Source of the DNA: Streptomyces canus
GTDB taxonomy: Bacteria > Actinomycetota > Actinomycetes > Streptomycetales > Streptomycetaceae
Assembly: GCF_001514145.1 (NCBI RefSeq)
Contig: NZ_KQ948659.1
Coordinates: 179,454 to 243,453 of the forward strand
Direction of reading: 5' to 3'
Length of the DNA stretch: 64,000 bases
The notes under the pieces are model-generated. The model ran no database searches, was not told the origin of the DNA, and saw only the letters and a program-made list of their open reading frames with translations. Below, in pieces: positions 8,768-17,443 of this stretch (positions within the stretch are counted from its first letter, which is position 1; every line of letters starts with the position of its first letter). The translations under genes and the position numbers were made by a program.

Positions 8768-10918
8768 GTGCAGGAGCTGCGCGAGACGGACCCGCGGACC
8801 ATCGGGCCCTACGAGGTCCTGGGCAGACTCGGGTCCGGCGGCATGGGCGAGGTGTATCTCGCCGAGGCGCGGGCCGGGCTGCGGCTGGCCGTGAAGGTCG
8901 TACGGGCCGAGCACGCCGAGGACCGAACCTTCCGCGCCCGGTTCCGGCACGAGGTGCGGGCCGCGCAGACCGTCGGCGGCGCGGGCACCTACACCGCGCG
9001 CGTCGTGGACGCGGACACCGAGGCCGCGCGGCCGTGGATGGCGACCGAGTTCGTGGCGGGGCCCAATCTGCGGGACGCGGTGCTCGACCGGGGACCGTTG
9101 CCCGCGGACGCGGTACGGCTGCTGGCGGCCGCGCTCGCCGAGGCACTCGCCGCGATCCACGCCAAGGGGCTGGTGCACCGGGACCTCAAGCCCTCCAACA
9201 TCCTGCTCTCGCCGGACGGGCCCAGGGTCATCGACTTCGGGATCGTCAGGGCTCTGGAGGGCACCGCGCTGACCCGCACCGGCGTGGTCGTCGGGTCGGT
9301 CGGCTATCTCTCGCCCGAGCAGATCCGCAACGGCGCCCAGGTGGTGCCGGCCAGTGACGTCTTCTCCCTGGGCGCGGTCCTCGCGTACGCGTCCGGCGGC
9401 AAGGAACCGTTCGGCGAGGGGCAGGATTCGGTTGTTCTGCTGCGGATCCTGACCGGGGACGTCGACCTGTCCGCCGTACCGGAGGAACAGCTGCCGCTGG
9501 TGGAGGCGTGTCTGCGGGACGACCCCGGCGCGCGGCCGACGCCCGCGGAGCTGGTCGCGGCCGCGGGGCACACCGCGGGATCGCTGCGCGAGGGACTGCG
9601 GGCGGGGTGGTACGGCCCCGGCGCCGTGAAGGAGCCCGAGGTGGCCGCGCAGAGCGGTGCGCGCTGGGTTCCCGGGCACGACTCGGGGGAGCGGGAGAGC
9701 CGGGTCGAGTACGTGGCGCCGGTGACCGTCACGGACCTCCCCGCGGCCACCCATGTCTCACCGACGCCCGCTCCGCCGTCCCGGCGCCGGCTGCTGCGGG
9801 CCGCGGTGGGCGGTGCCGGGGTCGTGGCGGCCGGCGGCGCGGGCGGGTGGCTGTGGCTGCGGGACTCCTCGGACGGCTCCGCGACGGGCGTGCGGGGGGC
9901 CGGGGCGAGCGGTACGGGGTCCGCGACGGGCTGGCAGTACAAGGTCCAGGGGCTCGGCGGGCGGCGCGGCCCCTGCGCCGCCCTCTCGCCCGACGGCACG
10001 CGGGTGTACGTCGGCGGCGCGGACGGCTCGCTGCACGCGCTGGACCTGGACGGGCGGACCGTCTGGCACACCGCACTGGGCGCCGAGGCCATGTCCCCGC
10101 TCGCCACCGCGCAGGGCGTGTACTGCCTGCTCGAGGACGACCAGGAGGGCGCCTCCAAGCTGTGCGCGCTCGGCCGGGGCGGCAAGGTCCGCTGGACCAA
10201 GGCGTTCGCCGCGAACAGCCAGTTCCTGGTCACCGCGGGGCAACTGATCCTGGTGTCCTACGGCGACGGCTCCGACGCGGGCGGGGTGCGGGCCTACGCC
10301 CCCGACGGCAGCGTGCGCTGGTCCACGCCGACCGGGCCGGCGCCCACCAGTGAGCCCATGGTGGCGAACGGGGTGGTCTACGTCGGCACGTTCGGGGACC
10401 AGCTGCAGGCGCTGGACGCGAAGACCGGCAAGCGGCTCTGGGCGACGGCGGCCGGCCTCGACACCGGGCGGCCCGCGCTGGTCGGCGACACGCTGGTGGT
10501 CGGGTCGGGCGGCGAGCAGATGCTGCACGGCATCGGCCGCAAGGGCAAGCCGCTGTGGAACGTGACCAACGACAAGGTGTACGGCAGCCGCTACTTCACC
10601 TGCGTGCCCTTCGGCGGCCTGGGCGTCACCGCGTCCGACTACGAACTCGTCGCCCTGGACCCCGCCGACGGGTCGACGGCGTGGTCCTTCCGGTTCACCG
10701 ACGAGGGAAGCCAGTACAGCAACCCGACGGTCTTCGGCGACACCGTCTACGTACGCCACGGCTCGACGCTCTACGGCGTCAACCGCAAGGGCAAGCAGAC
10801 CTGGCAGAAGCGCGTCGAGGGCGGTGCCTCCGTCGGCACCCAGTCACCGGTCGTCCGGAGCGGCCGCGTGTACGTCGCGACCGCCGACGGCATCACCGTG
10901 CTCGCGCTCGACTCCTAG
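8768..10918 (+). CDS. membrane Ser/Thr protein kinase with extracellular PQQ-like beta-propeller
   Basis: The 716-residue protein (GTG start after GGGGGAG) has a Hanks-type kinase domain in residues 13-275: glycine loop LGSGGMGEVY, catalytic HRDLKPSN and DFG as DFGIVRA. A proline-rich linker follows, then one membrane helix near residues 345-367. The C-terminal 330 residues carry WD40/PQQ-type repeats (for example PDGTRVYVGGADGSLHALD, KTGKRLWATAAG), predicted to form an extracellular propeller. It would phosphorylate cytoplasmic targets in response to an unknown external ligand. It is one of two Hanks kinases in the window; the other has PASTA domains. Substrates are unknown. Confidence 0.93.
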   Translation: MQELRETDPRTIGPYEVLGRLGSGGMGEVYLAEARAGLRLAVKVVRAEHAEDRTFRARFRHEVRAAQTVGGAGTYTARVVDADTEAARPWMATEFVAGPNLRDAVLDRGPLPADAVRLLAAALAEALAAIHAKGLVHRDLKPSNILLSPDGPRVIDFGIVRALEGTALTRTGVVVGSVGYLSPEQIRNGAQVVPASDVFSLGAVLAYASGGKEPFGEGQDSVVLLRILTGDVDLSAVPEEQLPLVEACLRDDPGARPTPAELVAAAGHTAGSLREGLRAGWYGPGAVKEPEVAAQSGARWVPGHDSGERESRVEYVAPVTVTDLPAATHVSPTPAPPSRRRLLRAAVGGAGVVAAGGAGGWLWLRDSSDGSATGVRGAGASGTGSATGWQYKVQGLGGRRGPCAALSPDGTRVYVGGADGSLHALDLDGRTVWHTALGAEAMSPLATAQGVYCLLEDDQEGASKLCALGRGGKVRWTKAFAANSQFLVTAGQLILVSYGDGSDAGGVRAYAPDGSVRWSTPTGPAPTSEPMVANGVVYVGTFGDQLQALDAKTGKRLWATAAGLDTGRPALVGDTLVVGSGGEQMLHGIGRKGKPLWNVTNDKVYGSRYFTCVPFGGLGVTASDYELVALDPADGSTAWSFRFTDEGSQYSNPTVFGDTVYVRHGSTLYGVNRKGKQTWQKRVEGGASVGTQSPVVRSGRVYVATADGITVLALDS

Positions 10919-10921
10919 GCC

Positions 10922-11203
10922 CTAGCCGTCGAGGCCGATCGCGAACGCGGCCTCCAGGTCGTGCTGGGAGTAGGTCCGGAACGCCACATGCGTGTCCGTT
11001 CCCTCCACGCCCGGGATCTTGCTGATGCTGCCCGGGATGACCTCGGCCAGGTCCTCGTGCTGCTTGACACGGACCATGGCGATCAGGTCGTACGTGCCCG
11101 TGACGGAGAAGACCTCGCTCACGGACTCCAGCGCGGCGATCCGCTCCGCGATCTCGGGGATCCGGTCCACGCTGGTCTTGATGAGGACGATCGCGGTGAT
11201 CAC
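10922..11203 (-). CDS. stand-alone Lrp/AsnC ligand-binding (RAM) domain protein
   Basis: The 93-residue protein is a complete AsnC_trans_reg (RAM) domain with no DNA-binding helix-turn-helix. Segments such as VSEVFSVTGTYDLIAMVRV and the C-terminal THVAFRTYSQHDLEAAF match this fold. Such stand-alone domains bind amino acids or associate with full-length Lrp regulators in other organisms; the ligand here is unknown. Its ATG overlaps the stop of the rhomboid gene by 4 bp, so the two are translationally coupled. It ends 4 bp from the convergent kinase gene. Confidence 0.88.
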   Translation of the reverse strand: MITAIVLIKTSVDRIPEIAERIAALESVSEVFSVTGTYDLIAMVRVKQHEDLAEVIPGSISKIPGVEGTDTHVAFRTYSQHDLEAAFAIGLDG

Positions 11204-11976
11204 GGCTGGTTCTCTCCCTCGGGGGACGGAGCTGGGGCGGACTTCACTCTAGTGGCACGGCCGAAGCGCACCCACGCGAAGACCAGGCCCAGGCCGAAGC
11301 CCACCAGGTGGGCCAGATAGGCCACCCCGGGGCCGTCGGAGGCACGGCCCGCCGCCAGCCACTGCAGGGCCGCCCAGAACGGGAGGACGACCCAGGCCGG
11401 GAAGCGCAGCGGGAGAAAGAAGAGGAACGGCAGAAGACTGGTCACCCGGGCCCCGGGGAACAGGAACAGGAACGCGCCGAGGACCGCCGAGATCGCCCCG
11501 GAGGCACCGACCAGGGACTGCTCGGAGTCGGCGTTGGCGGCCGCGTAGCCCAGCAGGGCGAGGTAGCCGCAGCCGACGTAGAAGAGGAGGAACTGCACCC
11601 GGCCCATCCGTTCCTCGGTCATGACCCCGAAGACGTAGAGGAAGAGCATGTTGCCCAGCAGGTGCACCCAGCTGCCGTGCACGAACAGCGCGGTGGCCGG
11701 GGTGAGGGCGGCATTGGGGGAGTGCGCGAAGAGCTCGGAGGGGACCACGCCCCAGCGGTGGAAGTAGGCCCGCTGAGCGGCCAGGGCCGCGTCCCCGGTG
11801 CCGTACGCCGGATCGAGACCCGAGGCGGGGCCGACCAGGAAGACCAGACAGCACAGGGCGATCAGGCCGTAGGTGACCGGTGCCGGCCCCCACAGCGACC
11901 TTTTCGCTCCACCGACCGTCACCCTCCAGTTACTGATCACGAACACAGAGCATGGCGTAACGGGACGCAACAGCAC
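11200..11976 (-). CDS. rhomboid family intramembrane serine protease
   Basis: The protein of up to 258 residues has about six membrane segments. The nucleophile motif GASGAIS (GxSG) lies in the fourth and the catalytic His is in AHLVGFGLGL of the last segment. The HGSWVHLLGNMLFLYVFG block is the characteristic His-Asn region of rhomboids. These proteases cleave membrane proteins within or near the bilayer. The first codons may not be real: an in-frame GTG about 12 codons in is an alternative start. It is followed by the coupled AsnC-domain gene, suggesting a shared operon. The substrate is unknown. Confidence 0.92.
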   Translation of the reverse strand: MLLRPVTPCSVFVISNWRVTVGGAKRSLWGPAPVTYGLIALCCLVFLVGPASGLDPAYGTGDAALAAQRAYFHRWGVVPSELFAHSPNAALTPATALFVHGSWVHLLGNMLFLYVFGVMTEERMGRVQFLLFYVGCGYLALLGYAAANADSEQSLVGASGAISAVLGAFLFLFPGARVTSLLPFLFFLPLRFPAWVVLPFWAALQWLAAGRASDGPGVAYLAHLVGFGLGLVFAWVRFGRATRVKSAPAPSPEGENQP

Positions 11977-12111
11977 AGACCGCCTCGCCGTCGGACAGGC
12001 GCTGTGGACGCCCGAGCGGCGAGTACCCGCCAGGCCTTAGGGTTACGAGCCACACGCACCGGGCCGCCGGTGTGTCACGGACAATGGCTAGTAGGAAAGA
12101 GCACAGTCACG

Positions 12112-12351
12112 ATGACGGTTCCCCTCCCGACCGCCTCGACGCGGTGGCGCTGCACCCTCTGCGGCAACCTCACGCGCTTCGACGTGACCCGCTCGTCGAA
12201 GGTCGTCGAGTACGTCCACCTCGACCTGGCCGGAGAGCCGAAGGTCGAGGAGCGCGAGGTGGTCAGTGAGACCATCGAGTCGGTGCGGTGCCGCTGGTGC
12301 AACGCCGTGGACCAGGTGGAACTCGTGGACAGGCCGGGCGCCGACTCCTGA
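12112..12351 (+). CDS. small zinc-ribbon protein
   Basis: The 79-residue protein begins at the ATG at 12112 behind GGAAAGAG; the frame is open much further upstream but without protein-like sequence. It has two CxxC knuckles, CTLCGN near residue 14 and CRWCNA near residue 61, with strand-rich sequence between, as in a zinc ribbon. Family members in actinobacteria have no established function to my knowledge. It lies 35 bp before the NYN-domain gene in the same direction, so the two may act together, possibly in RNA or nucleic-acid handling. That link is inferred from position only. Confidence 0.8.
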   Translation: MTVPLPTASTRWRCTLCGNLTRFDVTRSSKVVEYVHLDLAGEPKVEEREVVSETIESVRCRWCNAVDQVELVDRPGADS

Positions 12352-12386
12352 CAGGGCCGGCCCCGCACAGCGATGGGGTGTGACGG

Positions 12387-13730
12387 ATGGTGGAGACACA
12401 AGGCGGGGAGCCGGGCGACGGCGCCGCCGAGGTGCTCGACCGTCCGCTGCCCGACGGTGTGCGGCGCAGGGTCGTGCACATCGTCTCGGAGGGCTTCGGC
12501 GGGCTGACCGTCGGTGAACTGCCCGCACAGCTCAGGCAGTACGCGCGCTTCGCGCCGAACCGGCGGGCCAAGTTCGCGGGCAACGCCATGGCGGCCGCGC
12601 TGGAGACCGATCCGCTGTTCCGCCAGCGGATCGCGGAGAAGTTCAGAGAGGCCCAGCCGGAGCTGGCCGGGGCCCTCGACTCCGGTGCGCCGCCCCCTGC
12701 CGCGGACCCGCTCGATGTGGCGGCCGCGGCCTATGTTCTGCGGCCGACCGGCTGGGTCAAGCTGGTCACCGCGGCCGGCGAGGAGGCCCTGCGGGCGGAC
12801 GCCGAGCGTGCCGACGAGGAGAGCCGCGCCGAGCTGGAGCGGCTGCGCGAGGAGCTCGCGGCCGCCCGCGACCAGACGCGCGCCGAGACCGAGCGGCTGC
12901 GCTCCGAGCTGGAGTCGGCCAAGAAGGAAGCCGAATCGCTTCACCGCAAACTGCGCGCGGCACACAGTGACGTCAAGCGCGGCGAGGCGGCCCTGCGCAA
13001 GCTGCAGGGCGAGATGGAGACCGTACGCACCGAGGGGCAGGCCCAGCTGTCCGCCGCCGAGAGCGAGTCCCGGCGTCTGAAGGCGCGCCTCGGGGAGTCG
13101 GAGGCCGCTCTGGAGGCCACGCGCAGAGCAGCGCGGGAGGGGCGCAGTGTCGAGGACATGCGCGTGCGTCTGCTTCTGGACACCGTTCTGGACGCGGCCC
13201 AGGGGCTGCGGCGGGAGCTGGCCTTGCCGCCGGTCTCCGTGCGGCCCGCCGAGACGGTGGACGCCGTCGAACCGGGACGAATGACCCCGAAGGACATCGC
13301 CGCGCGGGCGCTGTCCGAGAACGACCCTGCGATCCTGGACCAGCTTCTGGCCCTGCCCCAGGCGCACTTGGTGGTCGACGGCTACAACGTCACCAAGACC
13401 GGCTATCCCCAGATGCCGCTGGAGAAGCAGCGCCTGAGGCTCCTCGGGCAGCTCTCCCAGCTCGCCGCGCAGACGGGGGCGGAGGTGACCTGTGTCTTCG
13501 ACGGGGCCGAGCTGGCCGCGCCCGTGCTGCTCGCGCCGCCGCGCGGGGTGCGGGTGCTGTTCTCCAAGGCGGGTGTCACCGCCGACGAGTTGATCCGCCA
13601 GCTGGTGCGCGCAGAGCCGCCCGGACGGCCGGTGATCGTCGCCTCGACCGACCGCGAGGTCGCCGACGGCATCGCCAAGGCGGGGGCGCGGCCGGTCGCT
13701 TCCGCGGTGCTTCTGAAGCGGCTGTCCTAA
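12387..13730 (+). CDS. NYN (YacP-like) domain protein with long coiled coil
   Basis: The 447-residue protein has an N-terminal alpha-helical region of about 120 residues, a coiled coil rich in Glu, Arg and Ala (about residues 130-270), and a C-terminal NYN/YacP-like PIN-fold domain. That domain contains LVVDGYNVTKTGYP, the VFDGAEL acidic site and IVASTDREVADG. The acidic residues in these three blocks match the metal-binding positions of NYN ribonucleases. Known relatives act in RNA decay on ribosomes or rRNA. The coiled coil is an actinobacterial addition and may drive oligomerisation. It follows the zinc-ribbon gene. Confidence 0.87.
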   Translation: MVETQGGEPGDGAAEVLDRPLPDGVRRRVVHIVSEGFGGLTVGELPAQLRQYARFAPNRRAKFAGNAMAAALETDPLFRQRIAEKFREAQPELAGALDSGAPPPAADPLDVAAAAYVLRPTGWVKLVTAAGEEALRADAERADEESRAELERLREELAAARDQTRAETERLRSELESAKKEAESLHRKLRAAHSDVKRGEAALRKLQGEMETVRTEGQAQLSAAESESRRLKARLGESEAALEATRRAAREGRSVEDMRVRLLLDTVLDAAQGLRRELALPPVSVRPAETVDAVEPGRMTPKDIAARALSENDPAILDQLLALPQAHLVVDGYNVTKTGYPQMPLEKQRLRLLGQLSQLAAQTGAEVTCVFDGAELAAPVLLAPPRGVRVLFSKAGVTADELIRQLVRAEPPGRPVIVASTDREVADGIAKAGARPVASAVLLKRLS

Positions 13731-13783
13731 ACATCAAAGTCCAGGCTGAATGACCGAATTAGCCGTATCGTCACGCAACGTAG

Positions 13784-13796
13784 TGTCAAGTTGACA
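13784..13796. repeat. 13-bp perfect palindrome in the 13731-13939 intergenic region
   Basis: TGTCAA and TTGACA flank a central G. The right arm is also a perfect -35 hexamer, though the -10 at suitable spacing (near 13814) is weak. It may be an operator overlapping a minor promoter. No regulator was identified. Confidence 0.4.
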
Positions 13797-13857
13797 TCAC
13801 TGCATGTGAGTTATGTGCAAAGAATGCAGGGCGTGACGAGATTTTGCTCCTGAGGAT

Positions 13858-13916
13858 TTGAACTGATCACGGGAAGGTCACTAGGGTCTGGGCTCGAACC
13901 TCCGAGCGGGTGATCA
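13858..13916 (+). promoter_or_regulatory. promoter and structured leader of the first NlpC/P60 gene
   Basis: A -35-like TTGAAC (13858-13863) is 18 bp from a -10 TAGGGT (13882-13887), placing the start of transcription near 13893. The transcript would begin with a small hairpin GCTCG-AACCTC-CGAGC (13892-13907). TGATCAC at 13864-13870 and its complement GTGATCA at 13910-13916 flank the whole element. This suggests dual DNA or RNA control of a cell-wall hydrolase gene. It does not resemble the ydaO (c-di-AMP) riboswitch found before some Streptomyces wall-hydrolase genes. Confidence 0.6.
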
Positions 13917-13939
13917 CTCAAAAGAAGGAGTTCACCTCC

Positions 13940-14974
13940 GTGGCGTCCCACCGTCGACCCAAGCAGCCGAGCCGTACGCGCGTGACCGTGCTCACGACCG
14001 CAGCCGCTGCCGCCGTGGCCCTCAGTGCCAATGCCGCCAATGCCGCGCCGAGCGAGAAGCCGAGCAAGGACGAGGTCAAGGCGAAGGTCGACGCCCTCTA
14101 CGAGCAGGCCGAGCAGGCCACCGAGAAGCTCAACGGCGCCAAGGAGAAGCAGGAGAAGCTCCAGAAGGAGATCTCCACCATCCAGGACAACGTGGCCCGC
14201 GGCCAGGACGACCTGAACGAACTGCGGGACTCCATAGGCCTCGCGGCCGCCGCGCAGTACCGCAGCGGCACCATCGACTCCTCGCTCCAGCTGTTCCTGT
14301 CCTCCAACCCGGAGGACTACCTGGACAAGGCGTCCACCGCGGACCAGCTCAGCTCCCAGCAGGTCGAGGCGCTGAAGAAGATCCAGGAGAAGCAGCGCGA
14401 GCTGGCCCAGGACCGCGCCGAGGCCGCCGAGAAGCTCAAGGACCTCTCGAGCACCCGCACCGAACTGGCCAAGCAGAAGAAGGCCGTTCAGGGCAAGCTC
14501 GCCGAGGCGCAGAAGCTCCTCAACACGCTGACGGCCGCCGAGAAGTCCGCCCTCGCCGCCGCCGACGCCCGTGCCAGCCGCTCCGCGAGCGAGCGCGTGG
14601 ACCTCGGTGACGCCCCCGCGTCCTCCGCCCGGGCCCAGGCCGCCTTCAACGCCGCCCAGACCCAGCTCGGCAAGCCGTACGTCTACGGCGCCACCGGCAC
14701 CGCCTCCTACGACTGCTCGGGCCTGACCTCCTGGGCCTACGCCCAGGCCGGCATCACCATCCCGCGCACCTCCCAGGCCCAGGCCAACGCCGGCACGCGC
14801 ATCTACAGCATGAGCGACCTCAAGGTCGGCGACCTGGTCATCTTCTACGGCGACCTGCACCACGTCGCCCTGTACGCGGGCAACGGCCAGGTCATCCACG
14901 CCCCGCGCACCGGCACGGTCGTGCGCTACGAGTCGATCAACAACATGCCGTTCCAGTTCGGCGTGCGGATCTGA
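13940..14974 (+). CDS. secreted NlpC/P60 peptidoglycan endopeptidase (first of pair)
   Basis: The GTG at 13940 follows AAGGAG by 9 bases and gives 344 residues. The basic start and hydrophobic stretch ending ANAANAA form a signal peptide. Next come about 170 residues of Lys/Glu-rich coiled coil, then an NlpC/P60 domain. The catalytic Cys is in TASYDCSGLTSWAYAQAG, the His in DLHHVALYAG and the third residue is the His of QVIHAPRTG. Such enzymes cleave gamma-D-Glu-linked bonds in stem peptides. The coiled coil is a likely regulatory or FtsEX-type contact. A paralog follows immediately downstream. Confidence 0.94.
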   Translation: MASHRRPKQPSRTRVTVLTTAAAAAVALSANAANAAPSEKPSKDEVKAKVDALYEQAEQATEKLNGAKEKQEKLQKEISTIQDNVARGQDDLNELRDSIGLAAAAQYRSGTIDSSLQLFLSSNPEDYLDKASTADQLSSQQVEALKKIQEKQRELAQDRAEAAEKLKDLSSTRTELAKQKKAVQGKLAEAQKLLNTLTAAEKSALAAADARASRSASERVDLGDAPASSARAQAAFNAAQTQLGKPYVYGATGTASYDCSGLTSWAYAQAGITIPRTSQAQANAGTRIYSMSDLKVGDLVIFYGDLHHVALYAGNGQVIHAPRTGTVVRYESINNMPFQFGVRI

Positions 14975-15047
14975 GCCTCCCGACTGCTCAAGATCGCGAC
15001 GACTCGCCGTCCGTTCGGGCGAATCACGACAAGCACAACTGACTCCG

Positions 15048-15081
15048 CACCCCGCCCATGACCTGCGTCATAGGCGGGGTG
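15048..15081 (+). terminator. hairpin between the two NlpC/P60 genes
   Basis: CACCCCGCC (15048-15056) pairs with GGCGGGGTG (15073-15081). Inside it, ATGAC (15058-15062) pairs with GTCAT (15067-15071) around a CTGC loop, leaving one C-A mismatch. It separates the two paralogs transcriptionally. Confidence 0.8.
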
Positions 15082-15106
15082 TCACGTTGTGTGCCCACGG
15101 AGGTCG

Positions 15107-15136
15107 TTGGATACGCCCCCGCCGCGGGGCTACTGT
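15107..15136 (+). promoter_or_regulatory. predicted promoter of the second NlpC/P60 gene
   Basis: TTGGAT (15107-15112) and TACTGT (15131-15136) are spaced by 18 bp and lie 64 bp before the GTG start. Both hexamers are acceptable for the principal Streptomyces sigma factor. This indicates independent expression from the first paralog. Confidence 0.5.
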
Positions 15137-15199
15137 CGGCCGCGTTTCCCCCTCGCCGGGGAACGTCTCTGTCCGTCAGTGGAAGGAGCGCGGCTTCCC

Positions 15200-16216
15200 G
15201 TGGGGTCCCATCGCCGCCTTGTCCAGACGTCCGGGTTCAACCGGGGCGCCGGTGCCGCCCTGTCCGTGCTGTCCGCGGCGGCCGCCGCGCTCGGCGCCGT
15301 ACCGGCCGTCGCCGCCCCGTCCGACGACACCCGGGCCGAGGTGGACCGTCTCTACGAGGAGGCCGAGCACGCCACCGAGGCCTACAACAAGGCCGACGAG
15401 CGCGCCGACTCGCTGCGCGAGGAGGTCGGAACCGCGCAGGACGGGATCGCGCGGCAGCAGGAGCGCATCAACTCCATGCGTGAGGCGCTCGGTTCGCTGG
15501 CCGGAGCCCAGTACCGCTCCGGCGGCCTCGACCCGTCCCTCGCGCTGCTGTTCTCCGACGACCCGGACGAGTACCTCGACAAGGCCGCCGTCCTCGACCG
15601 GATCAGCGCCCACCAGGCGGGTGAGCTCAAGGACCTCCAGGAGGCCATGCGCGAACTCGCCCAGGAGCGCAGCGAAGCGGCACAAAAGCTCGGCGAACTG
15701 GAGAAGAGCCGCAAAGCCGTCGCCTCCCACAAGCGGACCGTCGAGCGGAAGCTCGCCGGCGCGCGCGAGCTGCTCAACTCCCTGCCGTCCGACGAACGCG
15801 CCGCCTACGACCGGGCATCCCGCTCCGGCCGCTCCGGGATGCCCGACCTCTCGGGTGCGGTCGCGCCCTCGGGCCGGGCGGCCGCCGCGGTGTCCGCCGC
15901 GCAGTCCGCGATCGGCATGCCGTACGTGTGGGGCGCCAACGGGCCCACCGGCTTCGACTGTTCGGGCCTGACGCAGTGGGCCTACGCCCAGGCCGGCGTC
16001 GCCCTGCCCCGCACGTCCCAGGCCCAGCGCTACGCCGGCCGCCAGGTCCCGCTCTCCCAGGCGATGCCCGGCGACCTGGTCACCTACCGGGGTGACGCCA
16101 GTCACGTCGGCATGTACGTCGGCAACGGTCAGGTCGTCCACGCCCCGTACCCCGGCGCCCCGGTGCGCTACGACCCGGTGGGCATGATGCCGGGGGCGAC
16201 GGTCACACGCCCCTGA
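15200..16216 (+). CDS. secreted NlpC/P60 peptidoglycan endopeptidase (second of pair)
   Basis: The GTG at 15200 lies behind GGAAGGAG, giving 338 residues that begin like the upstream paralog (VGSHRR versus VASHRR). It has a signal peptide ending AVAA, a coiled coil of about 150 residues and a C-terminal NlpC/P60 domain with Cys in TGFDCSGLTQWAYAQAG, His in DASHVGMYVG and His in QVVHAPYPG. Domain order and many residues are shared with the first gene, so the pair arose by tandem duplication. It has its own predicted promoter. Division of labour between the two is unknown. Confidence 0.94.
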   Translation: MGSHRRLVQTSGFNRGAGAALSVLSAAAAALGAVPAVAAPSDDTRAEVDRLYEEAEHATEAYNKADERADSLREEVGTAQDGIARQQERINSMREALGSLAGAQYRSGGLDPSLALLFSDDPDEYLDKAAVLDRISAHQAGELKDLQEAMRELAQERSEAAQKLGELEKSRKAVASHKRTVERKLAGARELLNSLPSDERAAYDRASRSGRSGMPDLSGAVAPSGRAAAAVSAAQSAIGMPYVWGANGPTGFDCSGLTQWAYAQAGVALPRTSQAQRYAGRQVPLSQAMPGDLVTYRGDASHVGMYVGNGQVVHAPYPGAPVRYDPVGMMPGATVTRP

Positions 16217-16249
16217 CCGACGGCTCCGTTACCCGTACGATCGGGAAAC

Positions 16250-17443
16250 ATGGCTGGTCGAAGGCGGGCGTCGAAACACGGTGTCGTGGTGCTGTGCCTG
16301 CTGCTGACCTCCCTGGTGGCCTGCGGCGGGAGGCCGACGGCCGCCGACACCGCGAAGTCCGACGTGCAGCGCGTCCTGGACCGGCGGGCCACCGCCGTCC
16401 TCGACCGGGACAAGGCGGCCATCGCCGAGACGGGCACCGCGAGTTGGTTCGAGGACGTCAGCGCGGTACCGCTCGCCTCCTGGTCCTACAAGGTCACCGG
16501 TGTCCACCGCAGCGGCTCCACCGCCACCGCCGACGCGGAACTGCGCTACCAGGTCCAGGGTTACGACAGTGCCCCCGTCACCGTCGCCCGCACCCTGGAC
16601 CTGTCACTGGACGCGTCCGACCAGTGGTACGTCGTCGGTGAGAAGCCCGCCAGGAAGGCCCCGCAGCAGCTGTGGGACCAGGGCGAGGTGACCGTCGTCC
16701 GCGGAACGCACAGCCTGGTCCTCGGCGTCGGACAGTCCGGCGAGAGGCTGCACTCCTTCGCGGATCTGGCCGACCGCGCCGTGCCCGCGGTGTCGGACGC
16801 CTGGGGCACCGAGTGGTCCCGGCACGTCGTCGTGCTCGTCCCGAGGTCCGTGGAGGGGATGGCGGGCCTGCTCGGCTCGCCCGCCTCCTCGTACCGCGGG
16901 ATCGCGGCCGTCACCACCGGCGAGACCGGCGCCCCGGCGCAGGCGCCCGCGGACCGGATCATCGTCAACCCCGACGCGTACGGCCTCCTCGGCACCGTGG
17001 GCGGGCAGGTCGTGCTCACCCACGAGACCACCCATGTCGCCACCCGCGCCGACACCACCGCCGCGACCCCGCTGTGGCTGTCGGAGGGGTACGCCGACTG
17101 GGTCGGTTACCGCGGCACCGGACGCACGCCGGCCGAGGCCGCACCGGAGCTGGGAGAGGCCGTCGCCGAGCGCAGGGTGCCGACGGTCCTGCCGTCCGAC
17201 GCGGACTTCGGTTTCGCCGGCAGCGCGACCGCGCTCGCCAGGTCCTACGAGGGCGGCTGGATGGCCTGCCGGATGATCGCGGACCGGTGGGGCGAGGCCA
17301 AGCTGGGCGCGTTCTACCGGGCCGTGGGCACACACACGAAGCGGCCGGGGGCGGTGGAGGAGGCCATGGCCAAGGTGCTCGGCACCGACCTGAAGGCTTT
17401 CACGGCCGAGTGGCGCGAGTATCTGCGGGCTCAGCTCGGCTGA
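16250..17443 (+). CDS. lipoprotein with gluzincin-type zinc metallopeptidase signature
   Basis: The 397-residue protein has a lipoprotein signal peptide with lipobox LVAC (Cys at about residue 25). Its middle is a cystatin/NTF2-like region, and the C-terminal half has HETTH near residue 260 followed by SEGYADW, which supplies the glutamate expected as third zinc ligand in gluzincins. This pattern fits a membrane-anchored extracellular metallopeptidase, although many such proteins are annotated only as hypothetical. It lies 33 bp after the NlpC/P60 gene and could be cotranscribed with it, fitting an envelope role. The last 13 bp overlap the convergent PadR gene. Confidence 0.83.
   Translation: MAGRRRASKHGVVVLCLLLTSLVACGGRPTAADTAKSDVQRVLDRRATAVLDRDKAAIAETGTASWFEDVSAVPLASWSYKVTGVHRSGSTATADAELRYQVQGYDSAPVTVARTLDLSLDASDQWYVVGEKPARKAPQQLWDQGEVTVVRGTHSLVLGVGQSGERLHSFADLADRAVPAVSDAWGTEWSRHVVVLVPRSVEGMAGLLGSPASSYRGIAAVTTGETGAPAQAPADRIIVNPDAYGLLGTVGGQVVLTHETTHVATRADTTAATPLWLSEGYADWVGYRGTGRTPAEAAPELGEAVAERRVPTVLPSDADFGFAGSATALARSYEGGWMACRMIADRWGEAKLGAFYRAVGTHTKRPGAVEEAMAKVLGTDLKAFTAEWREYLRAQLG

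Noticed and set aside
13731..13939. ydaO (c-di-AMP) riboswitch before the NlpC/P60 gene
   Set aside because: Considered because Streptomyces wall-hydrolase genes can carry it, but the conserved ydaO blocks are absent.
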